DNA of 64,000 bases from Mucilaginibacter sabulilitoris (GTDB lineage: Bacteria; Bacteroidota; Bacteroidia; Sphingobacteriales; Sphingobacteriaceae), in contig NZ_CP139558.1 in assembly GCF_034262375.1 (NCBI RefSeq), positions 868,001 to 932,000 of the forward strand, written 5' to 3'. Below, piece by piece: positions 27,431-36,119 of this stretch; the first letter of the stretch is position 1, and every line of letters starts with the position of its first letter. The notes beneath the pieces are model-generated. The model had not been told where the DNA came from. It did no database searches and saw nothing but the letters and a program-made list of their open reading frames with translations. A program made the position numbers and the translations under genes.

Positions 27431-28750
27431 TTACATTTTCATCCTCGGGTCCATTTTCATCCTTGAATCCATCTTACTATCCATTCCGGACATATTCATC
27501 TGCCCGTCACTGTTGCCGAAGGACGCCTCACTGTTCAGCAGGTAAGCGCCTCCGGTAACCACGACCTCGCCGGCCGTCAAACCGGAAAGCACCGATACAT
27601 AGCTTGAATTACCTGGCCCGGTTTTGATTATCCGCGCAGAAAAGCTGCCATCTGCATTTTTTACCCATACCAGATCGCCCTTACCGCCGTAAATAACAGC
27701 GGATGCCGGTACCGCAAGACTGCGCTTTTCACCGCCTCCGGCCGAAACATAAGCTTGCATCCCCGGTCTAATCAGCCCCTGTGGATTTGGAATTGTAACG
27801 CGGATCAGGTCTACCTTAGAAAAACCGGAAAGCTCCGGGTTAATAAAATCGATAGTTCCCTTTATGGATTGCCCACCGAGGTCCGGGAAGCTCACATTGA
27901 CCGGATCGTGATCCCGGTAACTGCCAGTTTCACTTGCATATAACTGCGCCTCTACCCAAAGGCTGTTTAACGCCTGCGTTTTCAGGATTGGCATACCTTC
28001 GCTGACATAGTCCCCTTCGTGTACCATAACATCGGCCACGGTACCTCCGATCGTGCTGAGCATCGTGACCATAGCTGACGCTTCCCCTGTCTTTGCAAGT
28101 TCTCTTATTTGTACACGGGTAAGGCCCCATAATAGTAATTTGTTCTCTGCTCCGGCAATTAATTGCTGGTAATCCACGTCCGGATTATTCAGTTTTTTTG
28201 CCTGTTCTTTAGCCAGCAGATATTCCTTTTCAGCTTCGAGCAGGTCTTCACTATAAACCGTATAGATGGGCTGACCGATGCGAATAGTTTCTCCGGTTGT
28301 CCGTACAAAAAGCCGCTGAATCCTGCCGGCTATCCTGGCGCTTAACTGATCCGTTTTGTTTTCATTGGTGGTTACTGTGCCGGTAAGGGATTTTTCCTCT
28401 CCTGTATTTTGTTCTTTTACTGTATCCGTTTTAATCCCACCGAGCTGCATTTGTGTCTTGGTCAGTAAAACGCGGTTTCCTCCCATTGACATACTCATTT
28501 GTGATACTTCCACCTTGATCAAGTTCATCCCGCAGACCGGGCAGTTTCCAGGGTGGTCTTCATGAACCTGGGGATGCATAGAGCAGGTATAATAGGCCTT
28601 ACTGGTGGGTGCTTTGACAACTTTCGCTGAACTCTCCTTTGGCTGCACTTTCTTTTTGCAAGCTACAAAAAATGCAGCGATTAATAACACTGCCAAAGAT
28701 AACCGGGCCACCCTACTGTAGACAGTTCGATATATGATTGATTTTTTCAT
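27431..28750 (-). CDS. RND periplasmic adaptor with N-terminal heavy-metal-binding domain (CusB-like)
   Basis: Membrane-fusion adaptor lipoprotein of 439 residues that would link the inner-membrane pump to the outer-membrane channel. The lipoprotein signal ends at Cys31. A heavy-metal-binding domain follows (about 53-82, YTCSMHPQV...CPVCGMNL), then the barrel-sandwich, hairpin and beta-barrel domains of CusB-type proteins. The C-terminal tail is Met-rich (MNMSGMDSKMDSRMKMDPRMKM). It is the last gene of the leftward cus-type operon, 1 nt after the other adaptor gene. Its metal domains point to Cu(I) or Ag(I). Confidence 0.92.
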   Translation of the reverse strand: MKKSIIYRTVYSRVARLSLAVLLIAAFFVACKKKVQPKESSAKVVKAPTSKAYYTCSMHPQVHEDHPGNCPVCGMNLIKVEVSQMSMSMGGNRVLLTKTQMQLGGIKTDTVKEQNTGEEKSLTGTVTTNENKTDQLSARIAGRIQRLFVRTTGETIRIGQPIYTVYSEDLLEAEKEYLLAKEQAKKLNNPDVDYQQLIAGAENKLLLWGLTRVQIRELAKTGEASAMVTMLSTIGGTVADVMVHEGDYVSEGMPILKTQALNSLWVEAQLYASETGSYRDHDPVNVSFPDLGGQSIKGTIDFINPELSGFSKVDLIRVTIPNPQGLIRPGMQAYVSAGGGEKRSLAVPASAVIYGGKGDLVWVKNADGSFSARIIKTGPGNSSYVSVLSGLTAGEVVVTGGAYLLNSEASFGNSDGQMNMSGMDSKMDSRMKMDPRMKM

Positions 28751-28751
28751 C

Positions 28752-29906
28752 TCATTGCGTTTTAATAAAACCTTCGCTATCTGTTAAATACTGGGCGTTG
28801 CTCGCCAGACTGTCCGCCGGTGTAAGCCCCCTGGTGATCAGGATGTTTTTATCCAGGCTTAGCCCGGTTTGAACCGGTCGCGCTTTGAAAAGCCCACTTT
28901 CTTTTACCCATACGATCCGGGTGGTTCCCAGGTCAAGCACTGCAGTACGGGGTATCCACAAGCCTGTACGTGTCCCTGCTTGAATAGCTGCCTGCACCAG
29001 GCTATTGACTTTTAGCGCGTGATTCATATTATCCAGATAAACACGGATGCTGGTGGTTTTATCCCCGTTTTCCAATAAGGGCTCAATAAAATTCACATGA
29101 CCGATGAGCGTTTTGCCGGGGAGGTCGGGGAGGCTGATCGTCACCGGCTGATTAAGCCGGACTTTCCCCGCATCCGATGCCGTAATTTTCAGGATCGCCC
29201 ACAAGCGGTGCGGGTCGACCACGTTAAAAACAGTTTGCCCCCGCTGTACGTAGCTGCCTTCACGTATCGATAGCGGTATGTTCGTGGCATAGTCATCCAC
29301 TGGTTTAGGATCGTCGCTTCCCGGCATTTGGCTGTGCGGCATATCATGAACATGACCCTCATAAGGACTGTAAACAGGCAGGCTATAAAAAGCCTTACCC
29401 GTCTGAATAACTTCACTCACCTGGGACGCTGTCATCCCCAACAGTAGCAGTTTTTGCCGGGCCGCCTGCAGCATATTCTCATCGGCTTTACCGCTTTTGC
29501 TCAGAAAAACAAGGTCCTGCTGCGCTGAAACCATCTCTGGACTATAGATATCAAAGACACGCTCACCCCGATGGATCGGCTGAAAGGCGTATTTTACATA
29601 CAGCTTTTCGATGCGCCCGGGAAACCTTGCAGCAATATTATTGAATGTTCTCGTGTCGAAGTCAAGATATCCGTCGGCTCTAATAACTATCGGTAAGGTC
29701 TTTTGTTCCGGAAGGACCGCAGGGACGGTGGTGATTACCGCGGAGTTAACCGGCTGCAATACGGTTTTTAAGCTTATCACTGCAGAATCCTTCTTTTTTA
29801 CAGGGGAGTTTTGCATTTCTCCCGGTTTCTGCCCGCAGCCGGCTATCGCCAGCAACACGAGACAGAACGTTGCCATCGCCCTAATATTTTTCATTTTCTC
29901 TTTCAT
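28752..29906 (-). CDS. RND periplasmic adaptor (CusB-like), second copy
   Basis: A 384-residue adaptor lipoprotein; the signal ends in AIAGC (Cys24). It has the biotinyl-like and beta-barrel domains of the family (PVYSPYEGHVHDMPHSQMPG, with His and Met that could bind metal) but lacks the N-terminal CxxC metal domain of its neighbour. An alternative ATG lies at 29894. The start overlaps the TolC-like gene by 26 nt, so the genes are translationally coupled. Two different adaptors in one operon suggests a mixed adaptor complex, which is inference. Confidence 0.9.
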   Translation of the reverse strand: MKEKMKNIRAMATFCLVLLAIAGCGQKPGEMQNSPVKKKDSAVISLKTVLQPVNSAVITTVPAVLPEQKTLPIVIRADGYLDFDTRTFNNIAARFPGRIEKLYVKYAFQPIHRGERVFDIYSPEMVSAQQDLVFLSKSGKADENMLQAARQKLLLLGMTASQVSEVIQTGKAFYSLPVYSPYEGHVHDMPHSQMPGSDDPKPVDDYATNIPLSIREGSYVQRGQTVFNVVDPHRLWAILKITASDAGKVRLNQPVTISLPDLPGKTLIGHVNFIEPLLENGDKTTSIRVYLDNMNHALKVNSLVQAAIQAGTRTGLWIPRTAVLDLGTTRIVWVKESGLFKARPVQTGLSLDKNILITRGLTPADSLASNAQYLTDSEGFIKTQ

Positions 29907-31116
29907 AAGCTACTTGTAGTTGTAATAGTTCCTGTAACCGGTCTAATCTGCCCATTTTGGCTGTGAGCAGGTCGCGGACAATAATAAGCGCCGATAAAAG
30001 ATCACCGTTGTTTTGTTCATAAGCTAATAAAGCCGCTCTATAACTATTTTGCAGTGTGGGAACAATGTTTTGGTCATAATTATTTAGCTGTTCTTTTTTA
30101 CTGCGGATATCCAGCCTGATCGAAGCGAGCTGCCCCTCAGCCTGGTTAAGCTTATCCTGCTTTTCATTTTCAAGCTGCTGAGTTTCATAACGGATGCCTT
30201 TCAGGTTCGCTTTATATTCCCGTGACGCCCAGGGGACGATAGGAATGGTGACCGAAGCCATCAGGATGTATTGATTAGAATTCCCCCCGTAACTAAACAT
30301 ATGCGCGGCCTGAATACCGAAGTCGGGTTTGCGCTTACTGTATTGCACCTCCGTATTTAATTGCTGTAGCCGGATGTTCCGGTCGATTAGCTTGATGTCG
30401 CTTCTTGCCGCCGCCAGCGTCGCCGTGTCGGTTTGCAGGGTCTCATAGTTTTGCACTGCGATAGCAGTATCCACTTCAAATACAATCTGCTTGTCCTGGT
30501 TCATCAGGGTATTGAGCATCACCGTATTTTGCAGCAGCTGGTTGCCGAGCTGCAACTTCAAATTGTCCAGCTCAAAAATATCCGCTTTTGCTTTATAAAG
30601 GTTAGGAAGCTTTTCCTTCCCATAGGTCAGTTTGATATGAGCATCCTTGAGCATGTACTCCAGTAACTTACGCGTGTTTTCCAGTAACGTAAGTTTTTTT
30701 TCCAGTACGGCCTGGTCGTAATAATAACTCCGCGCTTGAGCCAGAAGCCGGTTTTTGAGGTAGGCATGTTCCTGTTCGGTTACTGCCGACATACCCTCCA
30801 TGTACCTTTCATTGGCTCTGAGCTTCGCCGGGTTGACGAATTGCTGCTGTGCCTGGATCATAAATGACCCGGTATTCGGGTTCAGCCCATAGGGCGTCTG
30901 ATATTGCCCGGCGCTGATCTGCGGCGCATCCAGGTTCCTTGCACCTTTTGCATACTCTTTTTGCGCAACTGCCTTCGAGGTATAGGCGAGCAGGGCCGGA
31001 TTTATCCGATTGATCCTGACAAGCACCGAGTCCAGCGGAAGAACGGCCGTTTGCGCCTTCAGCGACTTAACTGGCTGCAAGCCTGCAGCGAGCAGTAGAA
31101 GAAATATCTTTTTCAT
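29881..31116 (-). CDS. TolC family outer-membrane efflux protein (CusC-like)
   Basis: Outer-membrane channel component of 411 residues. It has a signal peptide (cleavage near LKAQT) and two related long coiled-coil segments typical of outer-membrane efflux proteins (about 70-200 and 270-400), with TPYGLNPNTGSFMIQAQQQF as the start of the first barrel region. No lipobox is present. It overlaps the downstream adaptor by 26 nt and is 1 nt from the pump gene upstream, as expected for a tripartite metal exporter. Confidence 0.9.
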   Translation of the reverse strand: MKKIFLLLLAAGLQPVKSLKAQTAVLPLDSVLVRINRINPALLAYTSKAVAQKEYAKGARNLDAPQISAGQYQTPYGLNPNTGSFMIQAQQQFVNPAKLRANERYMEGMSAVTEQEHAYLKNRLLAQARSYYYDQAVLEKKLTLLENTRKLLEYMLKDAHIKLTYGKEKLPNLYKAKADIFELDNLKLQLGNQLLQNTVMLNTLMNQDKQIVFEVDTAIAVQNYETLQTDTATLAAARSDIKLIDRNIRLQQLNTEVQYSKRKPDFGIQAAHMFSYGGNSNQYILMASVTIPIVPWASREYKANLKGIRYETQQLENEKQDKLNQAEGQLASIRLDIRSKKEQLNNYDQNIVPTLQNSYRAALLAYEQNNGDLLSALIIVRDLLTAKMGRLDRLQELLQLQVAYERENEKY

Positions 31117-31117
31117 A

Positions 31118-33004
31118 TTAATGTTTCTTTATATCCAGCTTCCCGTATTTCCGTAGCTCGTATTCCTTTACCATTAAAAAAATGAGCGGGGTGACCAGCA
31201 GGATGTGGGTGGATGAGGTTAATACACCGCCGATCATCGGCAGCACGATAGGGCGCATGACATCGCTACCAGTCCCTGTCGACCATAAAACAGGCACCAG
31301 GCCAAACAAAGCCACGCAAACGGTCATCAGTTTTGGCCTTAACCGCTTTATGGCGCCATCCATCACAAAGTGGCGCAGGTCTTCCTTTGTGATTGTTTCA
31401 CTTGAATTACCCTTCAGTGCAATCAGTTGAAGCATGGCATCGTTCAGGTAGATCACCATTACAATACCCGTTTCAACCGCAATACCGAATAACGCGATGA
31501 AGCCAACAGCTACCGCTACGGATAAATGAACTCCAAAAAAATATACGATGTACGCACCGCCGATGAGTGCGAAGGGTATGCTGATCAGGCTGAAAAAGGC
31601 CTCTCTAATGGAATGAAAGGCAAAATAAAGACACCCGAAAATGATGAGCAGCACTACCGGCATTATCATTTTTAAGGTGTGTTCGGCACGAATCAGGTTT
31701 TCATACTGCCCGCTCCATTCGATAAAGTAACCTTTCGGTAATGTTTTTACAAGAGTGTTCAGCTTATCCTGCGCCTCCTTTACCGTGCTGCCCAGGTCCC
31801 GGTCCCTGACATTAAAAAGTACGGTGCCGCGCAACAATGCGTTCTCGGACTGGATCATTGCAGGGCCGTCGCTGATTTGTATGTCTGCGACAGAGGACAA
31901 GGGAACAGGGCCATTATTCGGCGTTTGTACCAGTGTTCTTTTGATCGCGTCAAGGCTACTCCGGTAATCCTGCGCCAGCCTGACATTCACGCTGAAACGC
32001 CTTCGTCCCTCTACCGTTGGGGTAACAGTCATACCGCCCAGCGCACTTTCCACGATCTCATTCACATCGTCCACGCTGAGCCCGTACCGGCCAATAGCTT
32101 CTTTGTTGACCTGAATGTCGAGAAACTTACCGCCGGTGATTGGGTCTACATAAAGATCCTTAACCCCCTTTACATCCTGCATAGCTTGTTTCATCTTGCC
32201 CGACAGGGCAAAGATCGTGTCCAGGTTCTGCCCGTAGACCTTTAATCCCACATCGGTACGGATACCTGTAGAAAGCATATTAATGCGGTTGATAATGGGC
32301 TGTGTCCAGCCATTTACCACACCCGGTATCTGAAGTTTCGCATTTAGCTGATTAACAATATCTTCCTTTTTCAACCCTTTGCGCCATTCGCTTTGCGGCT
32401 TTAGCAGGATAATCGTTTCCACCATGCTAATCGGGGAATTGTCAGTAGCGGTATTTGCACGACCGGCTTTTCCCAGTACATTTTCAACTTCCGGAACGCT
32501 TTTGATAATCTTGTCCTGAAGCTGTAGCAGCTGCTTGATCTGCGCATTCGAAACATCCGGCATCGTTACCGGCATGAACAATATTGTACCCTCGTCAAGC
32601 GGCGGCATGAATTCGGTGCCCAGGCTGATTATTAAGGGGATGCTGATGAGGAGTGCGACGATATTAATTCCCAGCGTTGTCTTTCGCCAACGGATACACC
32701 AGTCCAGTAGCGGCCGGTAAGCCCTTTCCAGAAAACTGGTGAATGGGTTATGGTCATCAGGCCGAAGCTTTCCTCTGACAAAAAAGGAAATAAGTACCGG
32801 GGTAAGCGTTACGGCGAGGATGGCATCGATAGCGAGTATGAACGTTTTGGTCCATGCCAGCGGCCCGAAAAGCTTTCCTTCCTGGCCTTCCAGCAGGAAC
32901 ACCGGCAAAAAAGAAGCAACGATAATGAGCGTGGAAAAAAAAACGCCCCGTCCAACCTGCTTGCAGGAGGCCTCTATGATTTTGATTCTTTCCAGTGTAT
33001 TCAT
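31118..33004 (-). CDS. CusA-like heavy-metal RND pump, C-terminal part (split gene)
   Basis: The 628-residue C-terminal portion of a heavy-metal efflux pump. It starts MNTLERIKIIEASCKQVG, which in intact CusA proteins is the cytoplasmic loop after TM4, and continues with VASFLPVFLLEGQEGKLFGPLA, the second periplasmic domain and the remaining TM helices. Its ATG overlaps the TGA of the upstream half (ATGA at 33001-33004). Together the two parts total 1052 residues, a normal pump length, so no domain is missing. Either the two halves assemble, or a frameshift joins them, or the gene is damaged. Confidence 0.9.
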   Translation of the reverse strand: MNTLERIKIIEASCKQVGRGVFFSTLIIVASFLPVFLLEGQEGKLFGPLAWTKTFILAIDAILAVTLTPVLISFFVRGKLRPDDHNPFTSFLERAYRPLLDWCIRWRKTTLGINIVALLISIPLIISLGTEFMPPLDEGTILFMPVTMPDVSNAQIKQLLQLQDKIIKSVPEVENVLGKAGRANTATDNSPISMVETIILLKPQSEWRKGLKKEDIVNQLNAKLQIPGVVNGWTQPIINRINMLSTGIRTDVGLKVYGQNLDTIFALSGKMKQAMQDVKGVKDLYVDPITGGKFLDIQVNKEAIGRYGLSVDDVNEIVESALGGMTVTPTVEGRRRFSVNVRLAQDYRSSLDAIKRTLVQTPNNGPVPLSSVADIQISDGPAMIQSENALLRGTVLFNVRDRDLGSTVKEAQDKLNTLVKTLPKGYFIEWSGQYENLIRAEHTLKMIMPVVLLIIFGCLYFAFHSIREAFFSLISIPFALIGGAYIVYFFGVHLSVAVAVGFIALFGIAVETGIVMVIYLNDAMLQLIALKGNSSETITKEDLRHFVMDGAIKRLRPKLMTVCVALFGLVPVLWSTGTGSDVMRPIVLPMIGGVLTSSTHILLVTPLIFLMVKEYELRKYGKLDIKKH

Positions 33005-34275
33005 GATTTCTCCTTTTGTTGGGCAATTGCAATATTGCGGTGTGAATTTTCGACCATCACGATACCGTTATCAACGATCACCCCGATGGCGAGTGCGATA
33101 CCCGTTAACGACATGATATTAGAGGATATGCCGAACGCATTCAGCAGGATAAAACTGGCCGCGATCGTAATCGGTATTTGAATAATGATACTTAGCGCGC
33201 TGCGCCAGCTGAACAGAAATAGTACGACGATCAGGGAAACGGTGATCATTTCTTCGATCAGTGTGTGCTTAACCGAGCCGATAGCGCTTTCGATTAGCCC
33301 GCTGCGGTCATAGGCAATTTTGAATTTGACGCCGCGAGGTAATCCTTTTTGAATGTCGGTCATCTTATCCTTGACCGCATGAATGACCTTATCCGCGTTC
33401 TCGCCATAACGCATCACGACGATGCCGCCAACGGTCTCCCCTTCGCCGTTCTCATCGAAAATGCCAAGGCGCAGGTCACCGCCCATCTGGACAGTACCGA
33501 TATCCTTCACTTTTACCGCTACTGTGTTCACGGTGCCTACGGGAATATTTTCTACGTCCTCAAGGCTTTTGATATAGCCAAGCCCGCGTACAACATACCC
33601 GGTACCATTCATTTCGAATTTTCGCCCGCCCACATCGTTGTTGTTACTTTTGACCGCTTTCAGGACCTGGCTGAGCGGGATATGATAATAATTTAGCTTA
33701 TGGGGGTCAATGTTTACCTGGTATTGCTTTTCAAAGCCGCCAAAGGACGCGACCTCGCTTACCCCCGGCACGGTCTGCAAGCCAAGCTTCACATACCAGT
33801 CCTGCAGTGCGCGCTGTTCGCCAAGGTCAATGTCTTTGGCATCCAGTGTGTACCACAGGATATGGCCGACTCCGGTACCGTCAGGGCCAAGACTTGGCGT
33901 GATCCCTGTTGGCAGCAGTCGCTGCGCGTAATTCAGCCTTTCCAGTACCCTGCTGCGCGCCCAGTATATATCCGCCTTGTCGTCGAATATGATATAAACA
34001 AAGCTCATCCCGAACATCGACGTCCCACGGATGGACTTCACCTTTGGGATTCCCTGCAGGTTGCTGACAAGTGGATAGGTCACCTGGTCCTCCATGATCT
34101 GCGGGCTGCGGCCCTCCCATTCTGTAAACACAATGACCTGGTTCTCCGAAAGGTCGGGGATGGCATCGATCGGATTTTGTTTGATCGCATATACGCCCCA
34201 GCCAAAAAGCGAGAGGGCGACAAGCAATACGATATACCTGTTTTTAAGGGACAGGCTTATTAGTTGGTTAATCAT
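33001..34275 (-). CDS. CusA-like heavy-metal RND pump, N-terminal part (split gene)
   Basis: The 424-residue N-terminal portion of the pump: TM1 (about 11-30), the porter domain, and TM2-TM4 ending in GVIVDNGIVMVENSHRN, where the proton-relay Asp is kept. The ORF stops at a TGA 15 residues later, in a loop between TM helices. A GGAG lies 5 nt before the next ATG, which is unusual for this phylum and could support re-initiation. Upstream lies a small metal-binding protein gene 49 nt away. It is part of the leftward operon 34585-27431. Confidence 0.9.
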   Translation of the reverse strand: MINQLISLSLKNRYIVLLVALSLFGWGVYAIKQNPIDAIPDLSENQVIVFTEWEGRSPQIMEDQVTYPLVSNLQGIPKVKSIRGTSMFGMSFVYIIFDDKADIYWARSRVLERLNYAQRLLPTGITPSLGPDGTGVGHILWYTLDAKDIDLGEQRALQDWYVKLGLQTVPGVSEVASFGGFEKQYQVNIDPHKLNYYHIPLSQVLKAVKSNNNDVGGRKFEMNGTGYVVRGLGYIKSLEDVENIPVGTVNTVAVKVKDIGTVQMGGDLRLGIFDENGEGETVGGIVVMRYGENADKVIHAVKDKMTDIQKGLPRGVKFKIAYDRSGLIESAIGSVKHTLIEEMITVSLIVVLFLFSWRSALSIIIQIPITIAASFILLNAFGISSNIMSLTGIALAIGVIVDNGIVMVENSHRNIAIAQQKEKS

Positions 34276-34324
34276 CTCTATTGATTTTAGAAGGGCACGG
34301 GTGTCCCGTGCCCTTTGGCAACGG

Positions 34325-34585
34325 TTACATTTTCATCTTTCCCATTTTGGCGGCATCCGCCTTCTTCTTAGTGGTTTCCTTTTTCACCAGTGTCATACCG
34401 CATTTTGAGCACTTGCCCGGCTTACCACTGATCACGTCGGGATGCATCGGGCAGGTATATTGCACCTTGCTCATTTTGTTTTTAGCCGTGTCGGCCTTCG
34501 TTTTAGTCTGCGCCCGTACAGTTTGTGTACCGGCAGAAATTAACAGGGCTGCGCAAAGCGACGCCATAGCAATTACATTTTTCAT
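34325..34585 (-). CDS. Small exported heavy-metal-binding protein
   Basis: An 86-residue exported protein. After a signal peptide (cleavage near VRAQ) it has a heavy-metal-binding domain, YTCPMHPDV...CSKCGMTL, the same motif as in the CusB-like adaptor, and a Lys/Met-rich tail (KKKADAAKMGKMKM). It probably carries copper or silver in the periplasm and hands it to the adaptor. It is the first gene of the cus-type operon, 49 nt before the pump gene. Confidence 0.88.
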   Translation of the reverse strand: MKNVIAMASLCAALLISAGTQTVRAQTKTKADTAKNKMSKVQYTCPMHPDVISGKPGKCSKCGMTLVKKETTKKKADAAKMGKMKM

Positions 34586-34670
34586 GTTTTCAGTTTTAAA
34601 AAGATTTGTAGATGGCAGGATGTGATCCCGCCGGTTTATATTAATTAAGATGATCGCTGATTTTTAGCGC

Positions 34671-35288
34671 TTATCGGGACTGCATTTGATTATGCGCCGA
34701 AAGCAGTTCTTCTTCCGCACGTTTATAGGCGCGTTGTAGCTTATAGCCATGATTAATCTCGTCAAAGGAAGCAAGGGCTGCATCGTTGTTGAATTTATTA
34801 TCGATCTGATCAAGAAAGCTTACATCTTGGGCGAACGCGCGCCTGAGATTTCTTAGGCTGAGTGCCTGGAGCGGAGTACCTGGTGTAACGCTAAAATAGT
34901 AAGCCGGCACCAGGACGCGACCTTTACCGGCCGGTACAGATAGCGGGTTTTCATAAAGATAAAAACCGGTGGTGTCGAGAATACGGTACCTCAAATTGTT
35001 TTGAAACCTGAAGTCCCTGCCGTGCTGGTCTCGGTATGCATAAATATCCTTTTTTGCGAACCTGATGGTTTTTCCATTTTCTGTAACACTGATATTGGCA
35101 GAATTCAAAAATTCATTGAGCCGGATCCGGGCATCAGTATGGCTGATTTTATGCGCCTGGAAATCCTCGCTGGTTAAGAAAAGGCCAGAAACCTGGCTTT
35201 GATAAGTTAACGCGGAGACCGCATGCTGCGCAAATGCGCTGTTTGCTGCCATAAAAATGGCTATAAACAAAATGAATAGATTTTTCAT
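34671..35288 (-). CDS. Exported protein of unknown function in the copper island
   Basis: A 205-residue protein with a signal peptide (cleavage after AFAQ). The mature part is mostly helical with conserved-looking aromatic pairs (RDQHGRDFRFQ, YYFSVTPGTP) and ends in a charged helix. No metal motif is visible. It lies just upstream of the small metal-binding gene in the same direction, with an 85-nt gap, and so may be co-transcribed with the exporter. I do not recognise a family. Confidence 0.6.
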   Translation of the reverse strand: MKNLFILFIAIFMAANSAFAQHAVSALTYQSQVSGLFLTSEDFQAHKISHTDARIRLNEFLNSANISVTENGKTIRFAKKDIYAYRDQHGRDFRFQNNLRYRILDTTGFYLYENPLSVPAGKGRVLVPAYYFSVTPGTPLQALSLRNLRRAFAQDVSFLDQIDNKFNNDAALASFDEINHGYKLQRAYKRAEEELLSAHNQMQSR

Positions 35289-35489
35289 TGTATGAAATTT
35301 AGGTGGTCATTGCTGCACCACGGATAATTAACTACCACTTGGACGGTTTCATCAGACACGGGCGGCAGAGCCACCGCATGGGGAATAATTGTTGCGCAAT
35401 AATTCGCCGGAATTAAGCCACTGTGGTCTTGAAATATAGGGTTGGGAATTTGAGTGCTGGCCGCTAAGAATGGCAGGCAGCAGCCGGGA

Positions 35490-35876
35490 TCAGATCCGGT
35501 ATGTGCAGTTTATTAAATAGATAGGGGTATCTTTTCCTAAGGGCGGAGCATGGCTTTGATAAGCGTATGACACCACGGTCTTCTCTGTTATACTTAAATT
35601 ATAAACGGGTAAATAATGGTGCAGGGCAGGGAATTGTTTGGCCAGCTGTGAAAAGCCGTCCGAGCCCATGTGATTGTCCTTAACTTTAAAAGATTGCTTA
35701 TCTGTCTTGCAGCAATTGTCCGGCACTGAAGCATATTTGCCTGCCTGGTTATGAGACTCGCCAAGTGATAAGGTCGTAGATTTAAGAACACCGCAGCAAT
35801 AAAAACGGCTGGCCGACACCCCGATTGCGGAAAGCAGGTATACAACGGTTATAATTACTACAGCTATCTTTTTCAC
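35490..35876 (-). CDS. Small membrane-anchored or exported Cys/His protein, HYC_CC_PP-like
   Basis: A 128-residue protein with an N-terminal hydrophobic segment, then FYCC, a separate NCC and a C-terminal HAPP. This pattern (Tyr-Cys, Cys-Cys, Pro-Pro) matches the small HYC_CC_PP proteins found beside copper exporters in Bacteroidota. Cys, His and Met (HHYL, DNHMG) would suit Cu(I) binding, which is inference. It is the first gene of the leftward copper region; 200 bp without a gene separate it from the next one. Start and length look normal. Confidence 0.7.
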   Translation of the reverse strand: MKKIAVVIITVVYLLSAIGVSASRFYCCGVLKSTTLSLGESHNQAGKYASVPDNCCKTDKQSFKVKDNHMGSDGFSQLAKQFPALHHYLPVYNLSITEKTVVSYAYQSHAPPLGKDTPIYLINCTYRI

Positions 35877-36013
35877 GATACTAAGATATATACTTAATGA
35901 TAATATAAATATAAGTCGGTTCCATTGATCAATCCTTACAGAATTTTATAAAAATTTTATAAAATTCCTATAACCAACAAATCTTATCCCGTTTCACGCG
36001 CCGTGTTGTAAAT

Positions 36014-36023
36014 CCCCCCCCCC
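36014..36023. repeat. Ten-C homopolymer
   Basis: An uninterrupted run of C next to an A-run (36024-36031). It is outside coding sequence, after a terminator. Such tracts are prone to length change by slippage and to sequencing error. Confidence 0.8.
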
Positions 36024-36058
36024 AAAAAAAATAGCCACCACTGAAAACAGTGGTGGCT
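36024..36058 (-). terminator. Intrinsic terminator after the DsbD-like gene
   Basis: AGCCACCACTG (36033-36043) pairs exactly with CAGTGGTGGCT (36048-36058) around AAAA. On the minus strand the hairpin is followed by eight T. It lies about 60 nt beyond the stop of the DsbD-like gene and fits as its terminator. Confidence 0.85.
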
Positions 36059-36119
36059 TAACTTCCATTTCCGGAGTGGGGAATGTGAATTAACTATCTA
36101 TTAACAGAACAAAAACTCC

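Noticed and set aside
33700..34263. 187-codon open frame antisense to the CusA N-terminal part
   Set aside because: The sense strand has clear RND motifs; the antisense product has no family features and arises from the GC-rich third codon positions.
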